From: Rhizaria sp. SCN 62-66
Lineage: Eukaryota > Rhizaria, unplaced
Assembly: GCA_001724265.1 (NCBI GenBank)
Contig: MEDY01000092.1
Coordinates: forward strand, 1 to 64,000
Length of the DNA stretch: 64,000 nt
Direction: 5' to 3'
A program made the translations under genes and the position numbers. Of the stretch, positions 20,823-33,400 are shown piece by piece. The notes beneath the pieces were generated by a model. That model was not told where the DNA came from. It saw only the letters and a list, made by a program, of their open reading frames with translations, and did no database searches. Position 1 is the first letter of the stretch; the number at the start of each line of letters is the position of its first letter.

Positions 20823-23800
20823 TTACTTGCTGGGCAGCGCAGCTTCCTTGACGCAAGCGCCGTAAGCGTCGCCAACAACTAGGATAGCAAACCGCTCCAC
20901 CTCCTTCAACTTCTTGGTTGACAGAGACACGTAGTCGAAGCGGCCGCGTAGGTCCGTATAACCGTCCTTGTAGAAGTCAATATCACCGGTCTTAAGCTTG
21001 GCGAAGCATTTGACGTATGCGCCAGACAAGGGACCAAACACGCGGGCCGCGCCCTCGCCCTTGGCGGCGGTGACCTTAACCTGGCCGACGGACTCGACGA
21101 CTTGAATGAACATGGAGTGCGCGTAGTGGGTCGCAGTGCGCGCGCGGGGAAGCGTCGCAGACGTGACCTACACAAGAAGATATGGTAACATCGTGATAAG
21201 TTATGAATGAGCTAAAAAAATAAATATATAGATATATATATAAGCTGATTACAATGAATGTAGTGCGACATTAAAATACAGTTGGCTGACGCTCATTTCT
21301 AAATCAAGACGTTAAAAAACAACGTGTTGTACTCGTACCTGAATGTGAACGTTGGCGGTGGCGAACTTGGCAGGGACGGCCACCATCGTGACGCCCATAA
21401 ACCCGTGCTCAGCGGACGGCACGGCGCCAGTGAGATCAACCTTGAGTGCATGGTTCGGCGCAACAAGAGCGAACTTGTCCATCTCACCAGAGATGAATGG
21501 GCTGGCCGAGAAGAGCGCTTCCAGGTCCATGAGGTGGAAGCTCACAATGCAAGACGCCAGATTGGCGTGCACAAGCTTCAACGACAGCGCGGCGCCCGCA
21601 GCGGCACCGGCTGACTTCTCGACTGTGAACTCGAGCTGAGGCTCGGTCGAGGCGAGCGCGTCCAGCTCCTTGGTGCGGTTGGAAGCGCGTACCTCGGCTG
21701 ACGTGTTGTCCTGTGACAGAACACCAGATGTAAGCACGCACGCCCCAATTCCGGCTGCAGGGCCAGCGAAAGCAGGCACACCGTTGCCGCCGGCACCACC
21801 GTCAGCGGCAGCGGAAATCGTCTCGAGTGCCTCGTTCACGTGCGCCTTGACGTCAGCAAACATCTTGCGCCACATACGAACAGGGTAGGTAGTATACTTG
21901 TCTGCAATAGCAATGGCGCGCGCGGCACCGGCGCGCAGCGCAGCGGCGTCTCCGCAGTTGCCTGGTGCAAGTGAGAACATGTCGAAGTATGCAGTGAGAT
22001 AATCAAGCTGCAATCCCACGCTATTGTCGTCGGCAGCGCTGTCGCTCGCGTTGTTCGCGCTTGCAACAGTGCGGCGGGCATCAAGCATTGCGAAGAGCTT
22101 CTTGGCCTCCGGGATGCGGTCCTGCAGCAGCATGTAGTACACTGCGCTCATGAGGTGGCGCGTGGAAATATTCTCGCGGCACGAGCTTGCGTAGACCAAG
22201 TACTGTAAGAATTTGACATACTGCTCGCGGAATTCCTTGTTCTGGATCTTGTGTCGACGCTGGACGCCGCGCGCGAGGTCGAGATCTAATGCCGTCGTGG
22301 TAACCTCGTGCGCACGCTCATTAATTAACGGCAGATACTCAAGGTGCCGATAGACATTGACTGAGGGCGCAAATGCGTCGCTGGTAAAGCCAGGAACAGC
22401 TAAGTAAGGGCCAGTGTTGCGGTAGTCATAAGAGACCGAGAGACTCGGAGATGCTATCCACTCATTCATAAGCTTGTGCATCGTCGGGCACCGAATTGAG
22501 CCGCCAGCCTAAGTTGAAGAAATATACAAAGCCAAGTAACGTTAGCACCTACTTCGAATAAATATACAACTTGACATAAAATTTCATGGCAAATATTCTC
22601 AGAAATCATTTACTCAAATGCTTGAGTCCATCATAGGTGTTTCTGCTTACCTCGCGAATTGCGTGAACGGCGTAACCCCAGATGTCGCTGCTGTAGTAGT
22701 TAGCAGCACGAAGCGCTTCTGTGAAGCGAATCAAAAATGTGGGGTTGCCGCGACAACGGAACGCTGCCTTGCAAGGCTTCACGGGGTTGCTGAAGCGTTC
22801 ATTGGCTGGATCAGCGAAGTAAGCAATAACTTCATCATCAGAGCCATCCTAACATAAGCAAATAGTTTAGTGCGTCGCATCATAGATACGGACATGCATC
22901 AGGAAATTGTTAGCCATATTTGTGTTAAGTCATAGTTTTCGCTCATTATTTGTGGAAGCATAAGCCTATGAAAGGAAATTTGTTCATATTTTGTTACATA
23001 TTAGACGCTCATCGAAGATAAAGACAGTGGAATCTTAAAATCAATCAATCATTTGCATAATGTTCGTACCTCAGCAATGGAATCCCACAGCTTAGCGTTA
23101 GGGAGGTTAGTCAGCGTAGACACAACAGTGATGATGTTGGGCAAGCCGTAACTGACAACCACAGTTCCCTCCTCCCTAATCTGCGATACGTGCATGGGGT
23201 AGTGCCCGAATGAGCCCGCTGCAGGGAAATAGAAAAAGTACTCGGCCACGTATGTTTGAAACCCATCAAGATGAACTAACTCCGTTTTTGTGCGGAAAGA
23301 GTTCAGTACACACTTGATGTTGACCCTGCGGTTCATCTTGCCAATGCTGATCGGAATCGCGCCGTTAGGAATCTGTAAATGCAACGCGCACTTCTGCGGT
23401 TTCATCGTCGCGTTTGTGACTGCAACGCGGCAACCGTACGCTTGTTGCAATAACATCTCGTTCTTCATCACGCCCTCCTCATAAAGCGACCTTGGATCGA
23501 AGTAAGCTTGAGCGACAAATATGCCGCTGTTTTCGCCCGCGTCAGCAATGCGCGTCTCGCGGACCTCCTTGTGCAGCACAAGCATCGGTGCCGGTGCAAC
23601 AAGTTCTGCCTCGCCATTGGACAACAGCTTGAAGAAGCTCGACGCGTTGCCCGGAGGCGCATCTGCAGGAAGATCAGTGACCGCAAATGCCAAGACTATG
23701 CTTGTAAAAGACTTATCGGCTAGAGATAAAATGTTAGATGATAAGAACGGCTTTAGAGCACCCTTCCCGTCGTTTTTCTCGATGCTAGCAAGATGTGCGG

Positions 23801-25529
23801 CCCAGTCGCCCCAAAAGGAAATTGGGTAAACAAGATTCTCAGACATGATAGCGTTCCTGCTAGATGAAGTAACGTCATAGTACTCGCGCTCCTCATACTC
23901 ACCAGCCATCTCGGGCGCAGGAGGCACCCAATGCGGCTTGTGCGCGGCACCCGCAGCGGCGCTCTCGGCCGCGGACTCAAAGCTCACTGGCGTACGCAAA
24001 CGTGCTGCAGTCTTGGACTTAGCAACATTAGAGCCGTTCGTCGGCGTCGCCATCAGAGACATCTGAGCAAACGGGGGGGAAATGGGATATCAAAATAAAA
24101 TGGAAATAAAAATACAAATTGCAAATTAGTAAATCATGGTAATATGAGCAAATTAAATCGAAATGAAACAGAGAGATTAGCGCGCGATTTATGCTACCGT
24201 GTGCTCATGTGCGTTAGGTTGCGATATATCAATTATAGATATAACACGTTGTTTCTGATTCGTGTCCGACGACGTACTGCAGAAGAAGGGTGCATAATCA
24301 CGGGAGCCGGCGGTAAGGGCTTGGGGGGCGCGCAAGGTGGCGGTGGCCGGGAAGTGTGGGAGCTCATCATCCAGCTGGGCATGTTACAGAAACCTTCGTG
24401 GCGTGATTGGGAGTTAGCGGGAGGCGGCACCTCCTCGTCATCGTCATCGTCGTCACCCAAATAGTAGTCGTCATCATCGCCATGGTTGGCGTCAGCAACT
24501 GCAGCGTTATTGTTCTTCTTGTTCCTGCGCGCGTGATTTCGAGCCTTTGCGTGAAGCTGCTCGGTTGTGCTTTGTCCCAGTGCCAGCGCGCGGGACTGCA
24601 TCGCGAGCGAGAACACGTGATTGACATCGCATGCGGCGTTGGACAAGGCACCGCGAAGCACGCGCGCAATGTTCTGCAGTGCAGCGGGGCCCGTGGCATG
24701 AGCAACAAGCACCGTCTCAAAAGCATTCATGCGATTGGAAGCTAAGAACGAAGAGCAGCGTGTCGGTAGAGAAGCCCGCGCAGCGTCGCCGAGCAGGTAT
24801 AGGTCAACGACGGTCTTACGGAAACGATTACGGATATGTGGTTTAACGACGCAATTGAAGAAATCAGAGTCCTTAAAGTAAATAAAGACATTTAGTTCGT
24901 GCGACATAAACTTGCTGTACTTATCTTCCTTTTCCGCCCTGGACATCGAATTCCAGCGTGGGAGCCAGGAAAACGCCGCGAAGAGAGCTGAGTTGTTCCC
25001 ACCGTCAATCGTCCGGAGCAACTCCCAGAGCTCGCTCAGCGAGGAAAATACCTCAACACGTGCGGACAAGGCATCAGGGATGGGAAGAGTGTCGCCTGCG
25101 GTGGACAGCGCAGTTACCAGACTCTGCTGCGTGTAATGCTTGTGAAGGTTCAATGTGGCTGACATGCGGACGTCAATGCATCCTGCGCTCATACTACCAT
25201 CTCCCGCTGCAGTTGACATAGGCAAGATAGTTGCCATACGCGTGAAAGCTGTCGTGTTGTCAATAGCAATCACAGCAAGCGTAGTGTGGTGTACACCAAG
25301 AGCGGAGCGACAAATGGTCACGCGCCCGTTAGCATCCGGCTTCAGATTCAGCAGACGTGTCGAGCTCTCTTTCAAAAACTCGACTGAGTGGTGGGCATCA
25401 GTGTCTTGATCGTCATAGCTGTACCGTCCAGCGTTAACATGGAAACGCGCAAGCTTTGTGTTTGTGATAATCTCACTCTTATTATCGCTTTCGCCGGAGT
25501 ATTTGCTGTCGTCGTTGTCGTCGTTGTCG

Positions 25530-25560
<31 letters not shown>

Positions 25561-28500
25561 TGTCGCGGGTGTCGCTTGTGTAACCGCTGTCGGTCGCGGT
25601 TGGCGGGACGACTAGAACGGGTTTTTTTGTCATCACCCGTGTCTTGCCGGCCTTGCGCATCATTATCTTTGAAAACGTACTCGTCGACTGTTTAAACCTC
25701 TTTGCAAGAAACATCGTCGGACGCGTGAGCATGTTGCCAACGCGCTTGGCAGCGCGTGTACGGTCCAGCACATACTGTTGCTCTCCAGAGAGTAGACGCT
25801 GCGTGAGGTAGTCGTGCTCTGCTGTTGGCAGTTGCATTGTTCGCGCATTGTCCAGCAGGACAGGCATCAACTCAGCAAACTCATTATCTGATGGCATGAA
25901 ATGTGATGAGAACACATGCACACGCGTGGAGTTGCTGATAGAGCCAATCTGAATGACGATATCGCTTTCAGCAGAAGCAACAGAGTTGCCGTTACTCATG
26001 CTAGCAGGAACAGCAGTCCCTGAGATCAAGCCGACACTCAGAGATGTGCCGTAATCGGGGAGCAGCTGATGCATTGCTTTATCAGCCAGCACATAAGACC
26101 CCATCACGCGCTGATTTGCAGGAAGCACACGCACAACGTGGCGAATAATAGCACTCGTCGTCGGATCAGCACTCGCACTGTCTACGTACATCAACTCATA
26201 CTCACCCTCAGTGAGGTTATTCAGCACGACGTGACCATTGACACTATCTAGCGATGCGCAGCGGATTAATTCGCTCTGCACGTACACACCAGGGCTCGCC
26301 TTGGCCATTTGTAGCAGCGAGAAAGCCGCCGGCGAGAGAGCCGTCTCAACACCCATGTAGGGCACGCGAACAGCGGTGCCCACCTCGGCACGGATCTCTC
26401 TCACAACATTGGTCGCGACCTCTTTGCTGGCGGAATAGTCGATGGAACAGTGAGAGGTCGCGCATGTCACTTGGACCAAGGTCAGATCATTGATATTGGC
26501 AATAAAGACACGACCTTCAGCATCGGTAAGGAGCCTGCATGTCTCTTCTGATTTGGCAGAGCGATGACGTGCCCGCACTATGAGTTGTTGCAACGGAAGT
26601 GGCTCGCCACCCTTGCCAACCAGAACAGCAATAAGCCACACTCCAGTTGGGTTACAGGGGTTAATCTTGTGCGCTGTGTTTGTAGTGTCTCGGCGCAGGA
26701 AAATCTGGCGGGTGCCGAGCTCCGCGCGTTCAATTGCATTAACCGTGATCGTATCGCTATTTAGCAATAGTACTTCCTCAGTCCCGCGTATGGTGACCAC
26801 AGTGACCGTGAGACAAAAAGTTAGGGATGCAAGATCAGCAGGGACTGAGAACTTGTGGATCGCCTCACAGTCGCTGCCCGGGAGCGCAAAGTCTTCGACG
26901 ACCTGCGTGGTGTCGACGCCGGCGGCATCAGTTGCCTTGATCGTAAACCGCACGTCCTGGGTGTTCAATACAACACCCGAGGGTAGCGCGTGGCCGTTGC
27001 GGCGGAATATAGGACGCACAATAACCTCAGCGACGGCCCGCGAGCGCAAGGCCTCGCGGGAAAGCGCAAACCCGCCTTCAAGGGTGTACTTCTCGGGCAT
27101 GTGGGTAAAGCTCCCAAGGCAGGAGAACGAATCACCGATGCTTGCGTCCAAAGAGCCCATGGGTGTCGCAGCGGAGTCCGATGTGATAACAATGGGGCAG
27201 CTGGGTACGCGTGCATCATTGTAAGGCACGATAATAAACCCGCTCCCAGTGTCCGCGACAAACGTGCGAGTACCCAATGTGATGCGTGCGTCCTTGACAT
27301 GCTCACGCGCCTCGTTAAACACCGCGAAAGCGTGGCCCGCCGACGTGGAGTGCTCGAGAAACGTCAGCAGGCCCTTGCGGACAACGGCGCGCGCAGCCTC
27401 ACCATTGCCTTCAAGCTCGATCACAAAAAGGCCGCGCTGGCCGCGCAACGAGTCGATTGTGAAGGTTTTCTCGACGCGCGTTAGCGGCGACGCGGCGGAA
27501 AAGTCGAATGTGATCGTCTCGTGTGGGATGAGGCCATCAAGTTCGATTTGGGCGTCAAAATCCTTGATGTGCGTCGTGTAATACGCGGTCGTGTTAATGC
27601 GGTAGATCTTGAGGGTGACTGTAGGCACGTTCTTAATAATCGCGTGCAGAGTGACTGGAGCGAGAACAGCCTCGGGGGTGCAACCGAGGAGGGCGTTGTG
27701 CGGCGCCCAAACCAGTTCCGCTAAGTCGGTCGAGACTATATTTGTGTCTTCCTATGAAGGTGAGAAAATTATCCACGAAAGGGGGAAAAAGTATGGAGTC
27801 AAATTCGAACAAATTTTGCGACAGTTGAAAGTGTTGCGCCAGTATGATCTCAAGATATTATGGTACGCCTTCGGAACTGACGTACGTTGAGGCGCGTGGC
27901 AACCCAAGATGGGAGAGGTAGAAGAGACTTGTACGTGGCGGGGTCAATCGGGGGGTGATGAACGCGCGCCTTCAGCAAGGCTGCCTCCAGAACGTCATCA
28001 TCAAGAGTCCCGCTATAGTGACCGAGCGATGATGCGGAAAACTGATCGTAAGGTTGGCGACGGTAGTACTCGATCAAGTACGGCTCAGTCACATCCTACA
28101 AATAAAATTACATTTAAAAAAATATAGCAGTATATATTCATGTTGGTAAGCAATGTAACACACGCACCCGCATTTAAACATCGTACTAGTCACTCTTTCT
28201 ATCATGATACGTCGAACGAACGACCACCATGATGAGGTGCAATAAAACATCCAGGTAAAACGTACGTCAAAATCGGGATGAGGAATAGACTCAAAGTTAT
28301 TCGGCTTGACGATGATGTCCTCATTGATTTTTGTTTTCCGGTTGATGAATGGTTTGACCGCGGCATGGTTGAGGGCAATCCATGTGTCAAACCACGCAAA
28401 GTTGTACTTCCCATCGCACTCCAGCAGCAAACGCATACACCAGCTCATGAGCGTTGACGCCACCTCACCACACATCGAGTTTAACGCACGTCGACTCACA

Positions 28501-29810
28501 TCGTGAGCAAACGCGAACACACGAGTCAGCATATCGAGGCGTGCCTCCTGTGTCGTGCACTCATCGGGACGCGGGGCGGAGCCGAACTGAGTGACAAACT
28601 CACAGACGATGAAAGCCTTCTCAGTGCGCACGCGCGGTACAGCCTCAGCAACAGCGCTAAGCTGATCCGCCGTCAGAAGAAAGTCGACAGCGCGGCTGCC
28701 GAAGACTCGCTCAGCGCCTTTCATCTTCTCTGGGTTCACCCATTTGAGCGAACGGATCACAAGCGAAATCATTCCGGGGTGTGCAGCAAAGTTCGTATTG
28801 CTCTATCAAGACGTACAATGCCCAGGTAAACGAAATAAATAGAGCACGGTGTGAGGAAGTGAAGGAACGACCATCGACGGTTAAAATAAAAATAAAAATA
28901 GGATGCCATTCACACTGCCAGCTGGTCATTTGTCAGCTGGTCCTTGATTTTAGGAACGTACGAATAAACTGGTGATGACCTTGTCAACGTTGTGATCAGA
29001 AATGTTGGCGTGGTTGTCAAGCAGATATGGGATCGACGCCTGATCCAGATCGAGATCCTCCTTGGCAGACTGTAAGATGCTTTGCTCAATCATCTCTGAC
29101 CGCTTCCACTGAAAGACTGACGATGATTTGGACTCGGCCATGCGCAGTGCGGATGCGAACGAGTTGTCGTCAGTGAAGCTGGTACACTTAGCAGACTCCT
29201 TGTTGTGGTCCCAGTTGCACAAGTTGGCGAAGACGTCGGAAATGATCTGCACACGACGCTCATCGGATGCTGAGGAGAACTCAAGCAAGGCTGACCGGTA
29301 GATCATTGATATCGAGGATGAATAACCGTGCTCATTACGAGAGCGCATCAAGTTAGTGAAGGCCTCATATGCCGTGTTAGAGAACTTTCCTTGCTCCTGG
29401 CACTCGATCTGCTCGACAAGGGCCTTGTGAAATAGATTCTCAACTGAAATCCAAACAAAATGATTATCGAATAAGAGCAGGATCGAGACCATAACAACCA
29501 AAAAAAAGGGGTGAATCGTATGATGTAAGATGCAATGGTCCCCTTAAAAGCTCGTAAATTGTTGACAAAGACGTGGGATAGCCGTGACAAGTATCCTAGT
29601 TGAAGGTAATTGCTATTGTAAGGAGGGGTCATGAGCTGACATACCTGAGTTAGGCAGAAATGCGGCATCGATGGCAGCGAGACGGTCTTCAGCAAAGACA
29701 ATCGCTTCAAGAGCAAAGACGTCGTCGCAGTAAAATGGATGCAGCGACCCTGACATCTCTGGTGTCGGATAATGAAGCACGGCGGGAAAGCTCGGTGAGG
29801 AGAGAGACAT
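20823..29810 (-). CDS. Very large conserved protein of unknown function (2,524 residues, nine exons)
   Basis: Exons 29810-29645, 29443-28962, 28802-28266, 28095-27886, 27751-24278, 24062-23070, 22848-22651, 22508-21339 and 21167-20823. All junctions are in frame (7,575 nt) and the stop is TAA. It has no signal peptide or clear membrane helix. Recognisable blocks include TVTLKIYRINTTAYYTTH and VEKTFTIDSLRGQRGLFVIE (macroglobulin-like beta-domain style), FIYFKDSDFFNCVVKPHI with KTVVDLYLLGD, ISFWGDWAAHL, LLQQAYGCRVAVTNAT with ALHLQIPNGAIPI, YYSSDIWGYAVH, YRHLEYLPLINERAH, VYYMLLQDRIPEAKKLFAML, and VYVKCFAKL-like GAYVKCFAKLKTGDIDFYKD with GYTDLRGRFDYVSLST near the end. From memory these blocks occur in this order in a family of very large, uncharacterised, mostly bacterial proteins; I know no assigned function. 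An Asp/Asn repeat (about 25507-25563) is an added insert. The exon at 22848-22651 lacks any ATG and is supported by splice sites, phase and homology-like content. Confidence 0.85.
25507..25563 (-). repeat. Asp/Asn-coding GTCGTT-type microsatellite
   Basis: On the plus strand this is an imperfect run of GTC/GTT triplets. On the coding (minus) strand it gives alternating Asp and Asn codons within the 2,524-residue protein. Confidence 0.85.
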
Positions 29811-30494
29811 GAATTAGTTTTGCATACAGCATCGACTAAATCAAAGTTCACAAAGATCTCAATTCGCATATACATAATGTGTTTGTGTAATATGACATTA
29901 ACTTTGAATGAACCCATTATCGTACGTGTTCTGATCCAAAACGGTGATTACCAAGTCCAACACAAGCGCATGCCCGACGTCCAAGAAATGCCAAACTTGA
30001 AAACTGGGTGCTTAGCAGTTGATCTAAGTCCGCTCACAGTCACTTTTCCTGGCAGGTGCGAGCACTGTGTGGTGACCGTGAGCAGATGACAGAACATGTG
30101 AAATAACTTGAGGCATAATGCAGCTTATTGTAAGCTTGTCGTGTATCGGACGATTCAGTCGTTCGAGCGTCCATCAATCGATGTGATGTGCAAACATCGT
30201 GTTAGACTCCGTATTGCTGGTCGTCATCATCGTCGTTGTCGTCATTGTTGTCATCGTCATCGTCGCCGGCGCCCGCGGGCCCGCCGCGCGCGCCGTGAAA
30301 TGCTCACTTGTCACTCGTATAACATCTCGAATCATAACGAAGATAGCTTTTGTATCGAATGCGCAAGGAGATACCTTGAATAATAGCTAACTAAAACTAA
30401 CAGACTCAAACCGGTAACAAGTTAACAATTCTTTAAAGGGTTTAAGGCAAAACAACCACGACAACAATGCGCTGCATGCCATGAGATGTTCCGC
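29811..30494. other. Spacer between large conserved gene and TTLL gene
   Basis: About 680 bases, mostly AT-rich, upstream of the 2,524-residue protein gene and downstream of TTLL. It contains an abrupt GC-rich, coding-like island at 30221-30297 that I could not join to either gene in frame. Confidence 0.5.
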
Positions 30495-33400
30495 TTACGC
30501 AAGCCCCGGCAGTGTGTCACGGTGCAGGTTGCCAGTGCTGTACTCGGTCTTCTTCGCCGTGCGCCGCACATACGTCGTCACACTCACCCCGCCGCCCGAG
30601 CTGCCCACGCTCGCGTTTGCACTCGCATTAGCGTTGTTATTCGACGAAGAGCCCGCACCGCCGGAGACGGGCTGGACGGTCGTGACTGGCACCAGCGTCG
30701 TGGGCAGCGTCTGCTGCGACAGCTTCGCGTTCGGCAACGAAAACCGCACCCTGGAGATGAGGTTCCTGAACTTGGCCATGTCGCCGTACACGCTGCCGGG
30801 CCCGCCAGGCGCGAGCCTGCGGAAGGCGCCCAGGCGCGCGGGCATCTGGCCGAAAAGCCGCGGCACGCGCCCGCGCAGCAGGCGGTGGAAGTGCGCGTTG
30901 AGGCGCTCGTCGTAGCTTGCATCGGGCGAGAGCCCGGGCGGGACGGGCCATGCGCCCTCGCGCGCGCGCGCCGCGAGCATGTGCGCGAGGTATGCGCGGT
31001 CGAACGGCAGCGGGTCGACCATGGTGAGGATGTCGGCCAGCAGCTGAGGCTTCACGGCGCGGTCGATGCTAGTGTTGAGGTTGAGCGAGGGCGACGCGTT
31101 GGCCTCGATCACCCACGGCTTGAGCTTCGAGTCGAGCATGACGTCGAAGCCGAAGAGCTCGAAGCAGTTGGGCTGCGGTCCGATCTTGTTCTTGACACAC
31201 ATGAGCGTGCGGATCACGACGTTGTCGATAGACCGCATCACGGCGTCCGTGTCGACGCCCAGCGCGGCGAGGTCGGCCAGGCAGTCCGACAACAGCTGCT
31301 TCGAGCCGCCCTCCTGCTCGAAGGCCGCGATCTCGGCCGTGGTCGGCGGCGGCGGCGGCGGCGGCGCAAAGAACTCGCCGTCCCACTCGCCCTCAGCCAC
31401 CGCCGCCGCGGCAGCACTCGCGCCTGCAGCGCTGTTGCTGCTGGTGTTGGAGTTGCTCGCGGTGGCCTGCAGGTGCGCGATACCGGCGTCCTGCCGCTGC
31501 GCCGCCAACTGCAGCAGCAGCGTGCGCGAGCCCACCACAGTCGCGCCGAGCACGTTCGTGGTGAGGTCCGAGACGGTGTGCACGGCTGCCGGCGACTTGG
31601 CCGCCGCGGTCGCCAGTACGCTCGCGCTGAATGCAGACGACATCGGGTCGCCCGCAGCCGCGCCAGCGCCAGCGCCAGCGCCGGCGCCAGCGCTACCACT
31701 CGCGATCTCAGCGGGGGTGGCGCCGGTACTGGCAGCCGCGCGGGGGCGCGCGGCGTTGAGCTGCATGCCGCTGGCGCGCTCGATAAACGCCAAGCCGCGC
31801 TCGACCGACGTCGGGCCGCTCGCACTGGCGTTGGCACTGGCACCGGGGCGCCGGCCGGCGAGCGACTTGGCTCCAGAAGCGGCGGAGCGCTTGGCGGTGG
31901 GGGACGCGACCTCCTCGTCGTCGTCATCGTTCTCGTCATCGTCGGGCTCGGAGTCGCCGCCGCCGCCGCCGTTGCCGCCGCCGCTGTCAGTGCCCTTGTC
32001 GAAACCCTGCCCGATGCTCGAGTTGGTCAGGTGGATGAACGGGTCGTTAAGCGACTCGGGGTCGGTGCGGTACGGGCGCATGGCGTAGCGCGCGAAGCCC
32101 TCGTTGTAGATGAACGCCTCGAGGGGCTCGAAGCTCGTGACGACGACGTAGAGACGGAAGTCGAACTTGCGCTTGTACATTACGCACGGGTCGGCGATGT
32201 ACTCCTAGAGTGAATTGCACAAAAAGCAAAAATTGATAAAGATATACAGTTATATGAGCATGGAGATAGAAAAGTGATCGAAAAGATGTACGAATCATGC
32301 CTTGCGCCTTCGATCAAAAAATCGGTTTGATTCCCATTTCTGAAGACAGCATTGACAAATCTGTGATTCAGTGATATTACATGTTACAACGTACCTGAAC
32401 GACTGCGGGGGCGCCCGAGTGCGGCATGTGGGCGAGCTTGTTGGTGAGATAGATGCCGCGGCCGCGCGACGAGTTGATCGGCTTGATGATCCACACGTTG
32501 CGTGGGGACGGAAACGGCGGCACCGCAGCGGCGACCGCCGTCGCGCTCGTCAAAATGCGCACTGTGTTGCTGCTGTCACCCGGCGCACTCACACTGGCGT
32601 TGGCGCCAGAACTAGAGGAGTTAGGACTCGTTGAGCTCTTGTTCTGGCCCATCGTGCCGTTGCTGTTGCTGTTGTTGTTGTACGTCCACGAGTACTCGCC
32701 GCCGTACAGCGCGTTGGCCTGCGCCATATCGACCCGCAGCGGCAGCGCCAGACCGAGGCTTTCGACGTCCTCCGCGGTAAGCGCGGCGGCGTTCGCAGCA
32801 GAGTTGGAGAACTTGAGCGCGGACGTGGAGTGGACGGCGTTGTTGGTCGCGTTGTGTTTGTCGACCTTGCGCAGCAGCGCGACGAGCTTCGCGAGCAGTG
32901 GGTTACTGGCGAGACTGTCGGCGTCATCGCGCGAGCCGTAGCCCTCGCTGGCGCTCTCGCCAGTACTGCCCTGCGCCCCACTGCTCTTGGCGTCAACACC
33001 GCTCGCGTTGGTAGAGTGTGACTGCGAGCCGAGCTGAGCCGCGAGCCCCAGGCGGACGCCCCACTCCTCGGCGCGCAGGATGACGTCGCGATCGTAGTAA
33101 CGCTCCAGGAACGGCTGCGCGGCGAGCGGGAGCGTGAAGGTGCGCGGGATAAACTCGAACCAGCGCCGCATCACGGGGGATCCCTCGCAGAGCTTGGCGT
33201 AGCGTGAGATGTTGCGCGACAGCATCGCTTTGCGCGTGAGGTTGCACGAGCGGGAGAAGTGGTTCACCTTCTGGAACGCGAGCAGCGGCGCGGTGTCGAG
33301 CGGGGAGTGGCGCCACGTCCAAAGCAGGTTCCAATACGCGTTGCCGGGGGTACCCAGGATGGCGAGTAACGCGGACGGGGGCGTTTGCGACGACACCACA

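Noticed and set aside
24063-24277. Splitting the 2,524-residue protein into two genes at the ATG at 24062
   Set aside because: A GTACGT donor in phase 0 at 24277 and an acceptor right before 24062 join them, and the block order of the family continues across the junction.
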